A stretch of DNA of 64,000 bases, taken from the NCBI RefSeq assembly GCF_028609845.1, contig NZ_CP063191.1, forward strand, positions 806,001 to 870,000, in the 5' to 3' direction. Positions 54,041 to 63,020 of the stretch are shown one piece after another; the first letter of the stretch is position 1; the number at the start of each line of letters is the position of its first letter. A model generated the notes under the pieces. It made no database searches, had not been told where the DNA came from, and saw nothing but the letters and a program-made list of their open reading frames with translations. This stretch comes from Corynebacterium heidelbergense (GTDB taxonomy: Bacteria > Actinomycetota > Actinomycetes > Mycobacteriales > Mycobacteriaceae). Position numbers and translations under genes: made by a program.

Positions 54041-55177
54041 ATGACCACCATGTCTGTGCAGCTAAATTCCGTCGCCGGTCCCTTTGAGATCCACCGCAAT
54101 CCCTCCCCGGTATCTGAGGACCGGTTGCAGGAAATCCTGCGCAACCCCGGTTTCGGCTCCTACTTCACGGACCACATGGTCCTTATCAACTGGGATCGCG
54201 AGGCCGGGTGGCATTCCCCCCGCGTGCAACCCTACGGCCCGATCACCCTGGACCCGGCGGCGAGCGTGCTGCACTACGGGCAGGCAATTTTCGAGGGGAT
54301 CAAGGCCTACCGCCAACCGGATGGCTCGATTGCCACCTTCCGCCCCGACCAGAATGCCCAGCGCATGCGCAACTCCGCTCACCGGCTAGCCATGCCCGAA
54401 ATGCCGGAGGAACTGTTCCTGGCCTCCATCGAGCAGTTGGTCGCGATCGACCAGCGTTGGGTTCCTGCGGCCGGCGGTGAGGAGGCCCTCTACATCCGGC
54501 CCTACATGGTGGCGACCGAACCCGGGATGGGGGTAGAGCCAGCCGGTAGTTACACCTACGCGGTGATCGCGTGCCCGGCTGGGGCCTACTTCAAGGGCGG
54601 TGTGAGCCCGGTGAGCGTGTGGCTGACGAAGGACTACGTTCGCGCCGTTCCGGGCGGCACGGGTGCGGCCAAGTGTGCCGGCAATTACGCCGCGTCGCTG
54701 CTGGCGCAGACCCAGGCCAAGAAAAAGGGCTGCGATCAGGTGGTGTGGCTCGACGGCAACGAGCACCGCTGGGTCGAAGAAATGGGTGGCATGAACCTCA
54801 TGTTCGTCTACGGGGAGGGCCAGCAGGCCACCGTGGTCACCCCAGAGCTGTCCGGCTCGCTGTTGCCGGGCGTCACCCGCGCCTCTCTGTTGCAGGTGGC
54901 CCGCGATCTCGGCTACGGGGTGCAGGAGCGTCGGATCTCCGTGGAGGAGTGGGAGGAGGACGCCGCCAGCGGCGCGCTTTCCGAAGTCTTCGCCTGCGGC
55001 ACCGCGGCGGTAGTGACCCCGGTGGGAACAGTCAAGAGCGATTCCGGGGAGTACCTCATCAACGGCGGTGCTACCGGCCCCATCACGATGCAACTGCGCA
55101 ACCACCTGACCGGGATCCAGCGCGGGACGGTGCCGGATCCGCACGGGTGGATGCACACGCTGGTGGCCGCAGAGTAG
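54041..55177 (+). CDS. ilvE: Branched-chain amino acid aminotransferase
   Basis: Transfers the amino group between glutamate and the branched-chain 2-oxo acids (final step of Ile, Leu and Val synthesis). It has 378 residues. FEGIKAYR, the PLP Lys in [13 protein letters not shown] (about 205) and the phosphate-binding [11 protein letters not shown] near 320 are all in place for fold-type IV, long-form IlvE. Starts at 54041 or 54050 are both possible; neither has a strong ribosome site, so translation may begin on a short or leaderless mRNA. Confidence 0.96.
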   Translation: MTTMSVQLNSVAGPFEIHRNPSPVSEDRLQEILRNPGFGSYFTDHMVLINWDREAGWHSPRVQPYGPITLDPAASVLHYGQAIFEGIKAYRQPDGSIATFRPDQNAQRMRNSAHRLAMPEMPEELFLASIEQLVAIDQRWVPAAGGEEALYIRPYMVATEPGMGVEPAGSYTYAVIACPAGAYFKGGVSPVSVWLTKDYVRAVPGGTGAAKCAGNYAASLLAQTQAKKKGCDQVVWLDGNEHRWVEEMGGMNLMFVYGEGQQATVVTPELSGSLLPGVTRASLLQVARDLGYGVQERRISVEEWEEDAASGALSEVFACGTAAVVTPVGTVKSDSGEYLINGGATGPITMQLRNHLTGIQRGTVPDPHGWMHTLVAAE

Positions 55178-55211
55178 GGTCCCAGGTGACCTCACCCCGG
55201 GTGGGGACACC

Positions 55212-56153
55212 TTATCCCTGGGTGTTGAGCAACCCCGCCGCGCTGCGCAGCAGCGGAACCGCCGCGGCGCCGGCCAGGCCCCCGCCGGCCAGGCCCCACT
55301 CCCGGCCGAGCACCGTCTTGCCCGCGATAGCTTTCAGCGCGGGCCGGTGCCCCGGTTCCGCACCAACGCTCGCCGCCCGCCACCAGGCCCCGGCCGCGGG
55401 ATCCATGGAGTGCGCGCATAGAGCCGCAGCGGTCGGCCCCACCCCGTCGAAGAGCACGGGCAGGCCGCGACTCGCCGCGTGCAACAAAATCCCGCAGGCC
55501 ATAACGAGCACCGGGGAACCCGCATGACGCAGAATCCGGTGTGGGTCCGCGCGGTCGTCCCGAACCCGATACATCGCATCTCGGATCACCGCGACCTTGG
55601 CTTTCCAGCCCTCGTCGCTGATCCCGGATCCGCGCCCAATGACTCTCACGGGTTCTACCGAGCACATGGTGCCGATGACGATTGAGGCGGTGGTGGTGAT
55701 GCCCCGTCCCGCGTCCCCAAGCGCGAGCAGCTCGATGCCATCGTTGACTTGCGCCTCCACAAGTTGTTGGGCGGTGGAGAAAAGCTCCTCATACACTTCG
55801 ACCGACATCGGCTCGCCGGTGCTTGGGGTAGTCGGAGCGGCGCTGGGGGAGGTGGCGTCCACAAGAGAAATATCCAGATGACCTGCCCCAGCAAGGGCGG
55901 ACACCATGGCCTCCCCGCTCCGAACTTCCGCAGTGAACCGGGCCGCATAATCTTCCGGCAGCGCGGAGATCTGCGGACTCGCCGCGACTCGAGGATCATC
56001 CCCAACCAGCAGGAGGAGCCGAGCCGAGGACAGGGAACTCTGGGGGCCGAGGCCGCACGCACCGAGCCAACCGGCCAGGTCTCCGAGGAGCCCAAGGGAG
56101 GATGGGAAGTGCCGGGCGGTGGCGTCTAACTCGGGAATGTGAGGAGTGTCCAT
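55212..56153 (-). CDS. CobT-like protein, probably altered active site
   Basis: Related to nicotinate-nucleotide:dimethylbenzimidazole phosphoribosyltransferase. Family features are LGDAGRGITTTAS, IGRGSGISDEGWKAKVAVIRDAM and VLVMACGILLHAASRGLPVLFDG. With 313 residues it is shorter than usual CobT (about 350). The C-terminal LGEGSGA segment, which holds the catalytic Glu, appears as LAGGGLAGAAAVPLL with no Glu, and the N-terminal KPPGSLG is FPSSLG. It may be inactive or act on another base. cobU and cobS are not present here. An Ala/Pro/Thr-rich insertion lies near 105-118. Confidence 0.75.
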   Translation of the reverse strand: MDTPHIPELDATARHFPSSLGLLGDLAGWLGACGLGPQSSLSSARLLLLVGDDPRVAASPQISALPEDYAARFTAEVRSGEAMVSALAGAGHLDISLVDATSPSAAPTTPSTGEPMSVEVYEELFSTAQQLVEAQVNDGIELLALGDAGRGITTTASIVIGTMCSVEPVRVIGRGSGISDEGWKAKVAVIRDAMYRVRDDRADPHRILRHAGSPVLVMACGILLHAASRGLPVLFDGVGPTAAALCAHSMDPAAGAWWRAASVGAEPGHRPALKAIAGKTVLGREWGLAGGGLAGAAAVPLLRSAAGLLNTQG

Positions 56154-56240
56154 GGTTGCCTGGGAGATTTGGGGGGGAGGAATGGGGAAGGACGAAACAA
56201 CGGCGCGGAACCGCCGAAGGGGGTGAGGGGCCAGCCGGGG

Positions 56241-57104
56241 CTACCGCACCGAGTCTCCCACATTCACCTTCGCGGCTGGCGTGCGGAAGCGGCGCAGCAT
56301 CGTCGCCCGGGTGAAGGCGTACATCCCCAGCGAGAAACCGCCCTGCTGGGAATGCGGAAACTTCTCCCGCACCATGCGATTGACCTTCCGCCCCAGGAAA
56401 ATCCCCTCCACCACCATGATGATGAAGATCGCCATCATCACCAGCGAGGACAGGTTGGCGAAGAAGGGATTACGCAGGCCAACCACCATGATGATGATCA
56501 CCACGAGCGTCAGCGGTAGGAAAAGGTTCATCACATACCGGTGGCTATCCACCCAGTCCCGCACAAAGCGGCGCTCCGGGCCCTTATCCCGGTCCATTAG
56601 GTATTGCTCGTCGCCAGCCATCATCCGCTCGTTGGCCTTCCGTCGCTCGCGCGTGCGCTCCTCCCGCTCCCGGCGCTGGAGGGCTTTGTAGTCCTCCTTG
56701 GACATCGAGCGCTTGAGTTCCTTCCTGCGCTTCCGGGCTTCGGCGGGGGTTTCCGGGGGCGCGTTGTTTCCGCTGCGGCGCACTCCGGCTCGGCGCTCCT
56801 GTTCGTCGCGCTTCGGCGTGGGGCGGCCCTTCTTGGGGGTGAAAGCCTTCGACTGTTTCTGCGGGGCCTGCTTTTGTGGGGTCTGCTTCGGGTGATCCGC
56901 GCTGCCCGATGTAGCGGTGCTCCTCGAATGCCCCGATTCGGTGTGCGACGCCGACCCTGACTCTGTGCGATCCGGGCGCTTCACCTTCACCGCCCGCCCG
57001 GCGGCAGGGCGGGACTGGCCGGTGGCGGATTTCGCGGAGGCCGGGGAGGATTCGGGGTGCTCCGATGCGGGCTTGTTGGGCTTGACGTTCCTGGGCAGTT
57101 TCAC
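56241..57104 (-). CDS. DUF3043 membrane protein
   Basis: A 287-residue protein of an actinobacterial family. A long basic, Pro/Ser/Lys-rich N-terminal region (about 1-150) precedes the charged segment RRKELKRSMSKEDYKALQRRERE, and two membrane helices follow (about 195-250) with FVRDWVDSHRYVMNLFLP between the charged part and the first helix. The function is unknown. GTG 57104 is chosen because AAGAAG precedes it. It lies downstream of the divergent erpA-like gene and upstream of the cobT-like gene on the same strand. Confidence 0.84.
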   Translation of the reverse strand: MKLPRNVKPNKPASEHPESSPASAKSATGQSRPAAGRAVKVKRPDRTESGSASHTESGHSRSTATSGSADHPKQTPQKQAPQKQSKAFTPKKGRPTPKRDEQERRAGVRRSGNNAPPETPAEARKRRKELKRSMSKEDYKALQRREREERTRERRKANERMMAGDEQYLMDRDKGPERRFVRDWVDSHRYVMNLFLPLTLVVIIIMVVGLRNPFFANLSSLVMMAIFIIMVVEGIFLGRKVNRMVREKFPHSQQGGFSLGMYAFTRATMLRRFRTPAAKVNVGDSVR

Positions 57105-57306
57105 GCTTCTTAGGCTAGAGGACGCAACCCAGCGGGGGCCACAACGGGCTGCAGGGGGAACCATCGGGGTTTTGCCGGATGGCGGGCGGGAATGCGCGGG
57201 CCGTCACGGGGGTTGACGCAGGTGTTCTGGGTGCTGTCAGCGCGTTGCTAAGCACAGTGGCCGCGAGTACCTTGGGAAACCTCAAACCATCTTTCGAGGA
57301 GGAAAT

Positions 57307-57651
57307 ATGACCGCTCCGGGGAAGACCACTGGCGTGGAACTGACCGATGCTGCGGCCGAGAAGGCCCGCGCACTGCTGGCCCAGGAGGGCCGGGACGACA
57401 TGGCGCTGCGTATCGCCGTGCAGCCGGGCGGCTGCGCTGGCCTGCGTTACCAGCTATTTTTCGATGACCGCAGCCTCGACGGGGACCTGGTGGACAACTA
57501 CGACGGGATCAACCTCGTCGTGGACCGGATGTCCTCCCCCTACCTGATGGGCGCCAAGATCGACTTCGCGGACACCATCGAGGCCCAGGGCTTCACCATT
57601 GACAACCCGAACGCCACGGGCTCCTGCGCCTGCGGAGACTCCTTCTCTTAG
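57307..57651 (+). CDS. A-type iron-sulfur carrier (HesB/ErpA-like)
   Basis: A 114-residue carrier that delivers Fe-S clusters to target proteins. The three cluster Cys are in GGCAGLRY (about 43) and the C-terminal GSCACGDSF. GAGGAGG-like sequence lies just before ATG 57307. Lipoyl synthase in the same window needs two Fe4S4 clusters and is a reasonable client. It is divergent from the DUF3043 gene and convergent with asnB. Confidence 0.92.
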   Translation: MTAPGKTTGVELTDAAAEKARALLAQEGRDDMALRIAVQPGGCAGLRYQLFFDDRSLDGDLVDNYDGINLVVDRMSSPYLMGAKIDFADTIEAQGFTIDNPNATGSCACGDSFS

Positions 57652-57686
57652 AGTCCCCTCAAATCCCCCCGGCATTACCCGGTCCG

Positions 57687-59624
57687 CTAGAGCTGGACCG
57701 GGTATTCCTTTTGGTCGATCTCCGGCGTGATGCGCTTCTCCACGAAGATCCCGTACCACACCATGAACGCCAGAATCGTCCATAGGCGCCGGGAATGATC
57801 GGGCCCGGAGCCGGTCGTCATGGCCGCGCGGTGCTCTTCGAGCATGTGGAGAATCTCCGCCTTGTTGAGCAGATCGTCGGTCTGGGAATCACGAATGATC
57901 TGCTGGGCCCAGTCATAGAGCTCCGGCCCTGCAAGCCAATGGCGGATCGGGACCGGGAATCCGAGCTTCTTGCGGTGGAGTACGTGGGATGGCACGATCC
58001 GCTCCATGGCCTGGCGGAGCGCATACTTCGTTGTCCCGTTGGAGACTTTAAGGTCCACGGGCAGGGTCTCGGCCACGTCGAAGACGACCTTGTCCAAGAA
58101 GGGCACACGCAGCTCCAGGGAGTTGGCCATGGTGATCTTGTCGGCCTTGACCAGGATGTCCCCGCGCAGCCAGGTGAACAGGTCCAAGTGCTGCATCCGG
58201 GCTACCGGATCCATCTGTGCGCTACGGGCGTAGATGGGGGCCGTGACCTCCCGGTGATCCCACTCGGGGCGGGCGAGGCGGAGCACGCGTTCTAGCTGGG
58301 CGTAGTTGAAGGAGCGGGCGTTGCCGTAGTAGCGGGCCTCAATGGGGGTAGTTCCCCGTTCCAACAGGGACTTGCCGCGAACCCCGTCGGGTAGCGCTGA
58401 GCCGACCCGGGCCAGAATCTTCTTGAGCGGAGAGGGCACTTTTTCGAACGCCGCGAGGCTGAGCGGCTCCTTATATATGGTGTAGCCGCCGAAAAGCTCA
58501 TCGGCGCCCTCCCCGGAGAGAACGACCTTGACGTGCTTACGGGCTTCCGCAGCCACGAAGTACAGGGGCACGAGAGCCGGATCCGCCACCGGATCGTCGA
58601 GGTACCACATGATCTTGGGTACGGCGGCTGCGAATTCCTCCGGGCTGACCACCTTCACAATGTGCTCGGCGCCAATCGCGGCGGCGGATTCGGCAGCCAC
58701 ATCTACCTCGGAGTACCCCTGGCGTTCGAAACCAGTTGTGAAGGTCAGCAGATTGGGGTTGTGGCGCTTGGCGAGGGTAGCAATGGCAGTCGAATCGATG
58801 CCGCCGGAGAGGAAAGAACCTACGGTCACGTCCGCGCGCATATGCTTCGCAACGGAATCCTCTAGGGCCTCAGCGATCTTGGCGAAGACCGCCTCGCGAT
58901 CGTGGGGTGCTACCTGGCGGACGGGGAACTTGGGATCAAACCAACGGTGCAATTGGGGTTGCTGACCCGGCTGGATGGTGGCGTAGGACCCGGATTCCAG
59001 GCGCCGGATGCCTGCGTGCAAACTCTCCGGTTCGGGGACGTACTGCAGATCCGTGTAGTGCTCGAGGGCGCGGAGGTCCACGTCGAGGCCCAGACCGATG
59101 TTCTCGGCCATGGCCAGGATGCACTTCTTCTCCGAGGCAAAAACGGTGCCCTGTGCGGTTGTCGCGTAGTACATGGGCTTGATGCCGAATTGGTCCCTGG
59201 CGACGAAGAGGGACTGTTTCACCTTGTCCCAGACGGCGAAGCCGAACATGCCACGCAGGTGGTGCACCACATCGGCACCCCAGTGGTGAAAGCCGGCCAC
59301 GATGGTCTCGCCATCGCCCTCGGTGGCGAAGTGGTAACCGAGGCCCTGCAACTCCTCGCGCAATTCGACGTAGTTGTAGATCTCACCGTTGAACGTCAGG
59401 GCATAGCGATCCGGCTCGCCCGCCGGGCCCCACTGCAGCGGCTGGTGGGAGTGGGCAATGTCGATGATGCTCAAGCGGTTGAAGCCGAAGCAGACGGCAT
59501 CGTCGTGCCAGGTCCCGCTTTCATCCGGTCCGCGATGGTGCATGCAGGGTAGGGCAGCACTGATCGCATCTGCGTATTTCTCGGCGGAGCCATGAGCCGC
59601 GATAAATCCAAGCAAGCCGCACAT
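57687..59624 (-). CDS. asnB: Asparagine synthetase (glutamine-hydrolysing), LtsA type
   Basis: A 645-residue amidotransferase. Cys2 is the N-terminal nucleophile of the glutaminase domain (MCGLLGF), with HHRGPDESG and FNGEIYNYVELR following. The synthetase domain has the ATP pyrophosphate loop SGGIDST (about 285) and GEGADELFGGY. In corynebacteria this gene (ltsA) affects cell-wall structure and lysozyme sensitivity, so amidation of peptidoglycan is likely as well as or instead of free asparagine synthesis. It is divergent from ctaC. Confidence 0.95.
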   Translation of the reverse strand: MCGLLGFIAAHGSAEKYADAISAALPCMHHRGPDESGTWHDDAVCFGFNRLSIIDIAHSHQPLQWGPAGEPDRYALTFNGEIYNYVELREELQGLGYHFATEGDGETIVAGFHHWGADVVHHLRGMFGFAVWDKVKQSLFVARDQFGIKPMYYATTAQGTVFASEKKCILAMAENIGLGLDVDLRALEHYTDLQYVPEPESLHAGIRRLESGSYATIQPGQQPQLHRWFDPKFPVRQVAPHDREAVFAKIAEALEDSVAKHMRADVTVGSFLSGGIDSTAIATLAKRHNPNLLTFTTGFERQGYSEVDVAAESAAAIGAEHIVKVVSPEEFAAAVPKIMWYLDDPVADPALVPLYFVAAEARKHVKVVLSGEGADELFGGYTIYKEPLSLAAFEKVPSPLKKILARVGSALPDGVRGKSLLERGTTPIEARYYGNARSFNYAQLERVLRLARPEWDHREVTAPIYARSAQMDPVARMQHLDLFTWLRGDILVKADKITMANSLELRVPFLDKVVFDVAETLPVDLKVSNGTTKYALRQAMERIVPSHVLHRKKLGFPVPIRHWLAGPELYDWAQQIIRDSQTDDLLNKAEILHMLEEHRAAMTTGSGPDHSRRLWTILAFMVWYGIFVEKRITPEIDQKEYPVQL

Positions 59625-59988
59625 AGGGTAGTTCGAGTCTCCGATTCGATCCGTTGGGTTGCGCCGGTCGGGGGAAAGGGGAGGGTGAAACGGGGCCGAC
59701 CGGTGCCGATCAGACCACTACGCTACGCGCACGGGGGAACGACGGCCAGCAAGCATCGCCCTCATAGCGAACGGAATCTTATGCGGTATGACCCGAACGG
59801 GGGGAGCGGGGAACCCCGTGGGCAGAAGAAATGAGGAATGTGGGCAACATGATAGTGGCAACGCTCTGGCGATAGTCTAAAGTTCTTCTGTGAAGCGGTC
59901 TTTTCCGATGTGTCGTCTACGTACTGCAGGTAGGCGAGTGTCGCGCTCGGGGAGATCATCGACGTGAGATTGAGGAAGGCATAATCGC
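59625..59988. other. Divergent intergenic region between asnB and ctaC
   Basis: A 364-base region with promoters for asnB and ctaC. I see no gene, RNA or clear operator in it. AGGAAGG at about 59972-59978 is the ctaC ribosome site. Confidence 0.5.
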
Positions 59989-61098
59989 GTGGAACAGCGA
60001 AAAGTGCACAGTTTGGCCCGCCGTTTGGGTTTGGCCGGCTCCCTGGGCCTAGCGGGCCTGTTGCTGACCGGGTGTGACGTAGCTCCGCCAGAGAATGGTT
60101 TCTTCCATGCTCTGCGCATGGGCTGGCCCACCGGGGTGACCCCCGAGGCCAAGCAGATGGGCAACTTCTGGGTATGGGTCTGGGTTGCCGCCTGGATCAT
60201 CGGCATCATCATGTGGGTGCTGCTGTTCTACGTGGTGGCTCGCTACAGCTCGAAGGCGCGTTCCAAGCGCGGGGATAACAATGAGTTCCCCCGCCAGACC
60301 GGTTACAACGTTCCGCTGGAACTCGTGCTGACCACCCTCCCCGTGCTGATCGTCATGGGTCTGTTCTTCTTCAACGTCCAGTCCCAGGAGCAGGCAACCG
60401 CCCTAGACAAGGATCCGAAGGTTCGGGTGGACGTGACCGCCTACCAGTGGAACTGGAAGTTCGGCTACTCCGAGGTGGACGGTTCCGTCATGGGCGGCAG
60501 CAAGTACATTGGCGAGGACAAGGTCGCGCAGGCCAAGGCCGATGAGTCCCGGGATCAGGCCAAGCAGGTCAATCCGGAAGGCGAGGCCATCCCCGGTCCG
60601 ATTCACGGCAAGTCCAAGGAGAACTACAGCTACCTCCGCTTTGACCAGATCGAGACCCTCGGGTCCACCGAAGAGGTCCCGGTGCTGGTGCTGCCCACGA
60701 ACACGGCGATCCAGTTCGACCTGGCATCGGCCGACGTCTCCCACGCCTTCTGGGTCCCGGAGTTCCTGTTTAAGCGAGACGTGTACGCGCACCCGGAGGC
60801 TAACCACTCCGAGCGGCGGTTCCAGATCAGTGAGATCAACCGTGAAGGTGCCTTCGTTGGGCGTTGCGCTGAGATGTGCGGTACCTACCACTCCATGATG
60901 AACTTTGAGATCCGCGCGGTCTCCCCGGAGAAGTTCCGCGACTACATGAAGTTCCGCATCGACAACCCCCAGGCCAAGAACTCTGAGGCCCTGAAGTCCA
61001 TCGGCGAGGAGCCGTACGCTACCTCCACGGCGCCGTTCGTCTCCGACCGCACTGGGACTCGCGAAGCGGATAGTAACGCAGTCCAGCGCAACGCCTAA
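59989..61098 (+). CDS. ctaC: Cytochrome c oxidase subunit II
   Basis: Receives electrons at the CuA centre of the aa3 oxidase. It has 369 residues and starts at GTG 59989. A signal peptide ends in the lipobox LLTGC (Cys29), so it is a lipoprotein as in other actinobacteria. Two membrane helices follow (about 60-85 and 110-130). The cupredoxin domain has QWNWKFGY and the CuA ligands in the late CAEMCGTYHSMM with the preceding His in DVSHAFW. A charged insertion of about 45 residues lies between the first strands. ctaF follows 51 bases later. Confidence 0.97.
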   Translation: MEQRKVHSLARRLGLAGSLGLAGLLLTGCDVAPPENGFFHALRMGWPTGVTPEAKQMGNFWVWVWVAAWIIGIIMWVLLFYVVARYSSKARSKRGDNNEFPRQTGYNVPLELVLTTLPVLIVMGLFFFNVQSQEQATALDKDPKVRVDVTAYQWNWKFGYSEVDGSVMGGSKYIGEDKVAQAKADESRDQAKQVNPEGEAIPGPIHGKSKENYSYLRFDQIETLGSTEEVPVLVLPTNTAIQFDLASADVSHAFWVPEFLFKRDVYAHPEANHSERRFQISEINREGAFVGRCAEMCGTYHSMMNFEIRAVSPEKFRDYMKFRIDNPQAKNSEALKSIGEEPYATSTAPFVSDRTGTREADSNAVQRNA

Positions 61099-61149
61099 CT
61101 GCCAGCTGCGGCAGAATAAGAACAACTAGAAGGGAATGAGGGCAGAGAA

Positions 61150-61581
61150 ATGACCTCCGGCGCAAAACTGTTCTACGGTATCGCCACGTTCTTCGGGATC
61201 GTGACGGTGATATACATCCTCGCCACGATCTACTTCAAGGACTCCGGGAGCCTCGTGGGCCTTGAGTGGGCTGGTGCCACCGGCCTCGTGATGGCCTTCC
61301 TGCTGGCCCTGATGCTGGCTGGCTACCTCAACCTCACCGACTCGAAGACAGATATCGGCCCGGCCGATTGGGAAGAAGCTGAGATCGAAGATGGGGCCGG
61401 TGTCCTGGGCTTCTTCTCCGCAAGCTCCATCTGGCCCTTCGTGATGACCGTCGCGATCGTGCTCATGGCCTACGGCCTGGCCTTCTTCCACATCTGGCTC
61501 GTGCTGTTCGGTGCAGTCATCCTGATTTTCGGCGGTACGATGCTGAACTTGCAGTACGGCCTCCCGCCTGAGAAGCACTAG
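61150..61581 (+). CDS. ctaF: Cytochrome c oxidase subunit IV
   Basis: A 143-residue subunit of the actinobacterial aa3 oxidase with four membrane helices. The loop after the second helix carries DSKTDIGPADWEEAEIEDGAG, a family hallmark, and FFSASSIWPF leads into the third helix. It lies in the ctaC operon. Subunits I and III are not in this window. Confidence 0.94.
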   Translation: MTSGAKLFYGIATFFGIVTVIYILATIYFKDSGSLVGLEWAGATGLVMAFLLALMLAGYLNLTDSKTDIGPADWEEAEIEDGAGVLGFFSASSIWPFVMTVAIVLMAYGLAFFHIWLVLFGAVILIFGGTMLNLQYGLPPEKH

Positions 61582-61640
61582 GCCTTCCGCACTAGCTAGA
61601 CCTTTCCTCTCCCTCCCTTCTCTAATCCCGAGAAGGACTT

Positions 61641-61700
61641 CCCGCACGGACACCAGGTTGGATTGCACTCCAGTCCTCCAAGAGAGTCCTGCGGGATTTT
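61641..61700 (+). terminator. Terminator of the ctaC-ctaF operon
   Basis: CCCGCA and GGAC pair with GTCC and TGCGGG across a structured loop, followed by ATTTTCC. It begins 60 bases after the ctaF stop. Confidence 0.65.
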
Positions 61701-61740
61701 CCTATGCGCCGAGTTACACGCCCCCGTACCGGGCGCACGA

Positions 61741-61785
61741 AGAACCCCCACCTTCGCGAGCTGTCTGCTCGAAGGCGGGGGTTCT
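61741..61785. terminator. Strong hairpin, probable bidirectional terminator
   Basis: AGAACCCCCACCTTCG pairs with CGAAGGCGGGGGTTCT with one mismatch over a 13-base loop. It lies between the convergent ctaF and PRC/DUF2382 genes and could serve both. Confidence 0.8.
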
Positions 61786-61837
61786 ACTCGGTGTGCTAGC
61801 GGGGATTAACCCCAACTAGCTGGTGCCTCTCACCCCA

Positions 61838-61859
61838 GTAGGGGAGTGGCTCTCCCCTA
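61838..61859 (-). terminator. Hairpin after the PRC/DUF2382 gene
   Basis: GTAGGGGAG and CTCCCCTAC pair with a short loop, six bases beyond the stop of the minus-strand gene. There is no T-tract. Confidence 0.5.
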
Positions 61860-61864
61860 CGGCT

Positions 61865-62704
61865 TTAGCGGCGATCGTCGTGCTTCAGATCGGTGACACC
61901 GTCGGTGTCGATCTGCTCCTTGCGCAGCTCCTCGCTGTGGCGCTCGGTGTCGGTGATCTGCTCCTTAGAGAGGTTCACCTTCTCCACCGGCACGGACTCC
62001 TTGGAGACGTTCACGCGCTCCTCGTGAAGCGTGACCTCGGCGGACTCTTCGCCGATGTGGCCCTTGTAGTTGGCAGCCTCGTCGGCGCTGATGGGGGTGC
62101 GCTCCACGCGAACCTCTTCGCGGGTAACGGGAACCTCAACGGTCTCCTTGTCGGTCACAACGTACTTGCGCAGACGTGCGCGGCCGGTTGCGACGTTCTC
62201 CTTGGAGACGTTCATGCGCTCCTCGGAGCGGATGATCTCGCCGTCGTTGTTGGTGGCAGCGTGGTCGCGGTCGGCAACGTGGCGCTGCTCGGTGTGGGTG
62301 CCAACACCGGTGGTGGCAGTGGTGGCTGCCTCCTCGCGGTGGGTGTTGGTCTCGCCGCGGTTGTCGGTAGCGTAACGCTCGGTGTCCTCAGAGCCGTGAA
62401 CGCCGTAGTGCTCGTAGACGCGGTTCTGCTCTTCCGGGGTCAGGCCGTTGTCGACGTCCAGGGAGGGAGCGTCGGCGATACGGTCCTTGGCGAAAGCGAG
62501 CTGCAGGTTGTCGCCGTTGAGGCGGTGGCCACGCAGGGGCACCAGGCTGGAGCTCATGCCGAACAGGCCGTGGCCAACCTCGACGAAGGTCGGCTGGCCG
62601 GTGCGCTCGTCCAGGAATACTTCCTTGACGCTGCCCAGCTTGTCGCCCTCGCGGTCGTAGGCGGTTGCGTCAAAGAGATCGTGGATCTGCTTTTCGTTGG
62701 TCAT
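61865..62704 (-). CDS. PRC-barrel and DUF2382 protein
   Basis: A 279-residue soluble acidic protein. The N-terminal PRC barrel (about 5-75) contains DREGDKLGSVKEVFLDERTG; a polar His/Thr/Glu-rich middle leads to DUF2382 (about 150-260), with the repeated sequence ERMNVSKE / ERVNVSKE, typical of this domain. No membrane segment is present. Proteins of this type are abundant under stress in several bacteria, but no reaction is known. AAAGGACA precedes ATG 62704. Terminator hairpins follow. Confidence 0.86.
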   Translation of the reverse strand: MTNEKQIHDLFDATAYDREGDKLGSVKEVFLDERTGQPTFVEVGHGLFGMSSSLVPLRGHRLNGDNLQLAFAKDRIADAPSLDVDNGLTPEEQNRVYEHYGVHGSEDTERYATDNRGETNTHREEAATTATTGVGTHTEQRHVADRDHAATNNDGEIIRSEERMNVSKENVATGRARLRKYVVTDKETVEVPVTREEVRVERTPISADEAANYKGHIGEESAEVTLHEERVNVSKESVPVEKVNLSKEQITDTERHSEELRKEQIDTDGVTDLKHDDRR

Positions 62705-63020
62705 CGTGAGATGTCCTTTCTCGCCCGCAGGCGTTCTCGCCTTGAGGTGCGGGCCATCGTGATAAAGAGAAAAATCGAGTAGGCCGTATCCGGCTACTAT
62801 CGACAAGCCCCAATTGTATTGAGCACGCGGGAACAGCGCCGTGGAGCGGGCTGCCCATGCCCAGTGGGCGAACGAATTCGCTACTCATACATCGGCCGGG
62901 GGGCTGCAGATGTTAGCGCAGTTCCAGCCCGCTCCATCCGGCTGCAAACTCCGGGCAACACGGGTGCCTCGAGGTCCCCTATGTAATCGAAATTTCACCG
63001 AGGGTTAACCCGCTGTTTCC
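62705..63020. other. Intergenic region upstream of the PRC/DUF2382 gene
   Basis: A 316-base stretch between trpD and the PRC/DUF2382 gene, both on the minus strand. It must hold the promoter of the latter. I see no gene or clear structural element in it. Confidence 0.45.
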
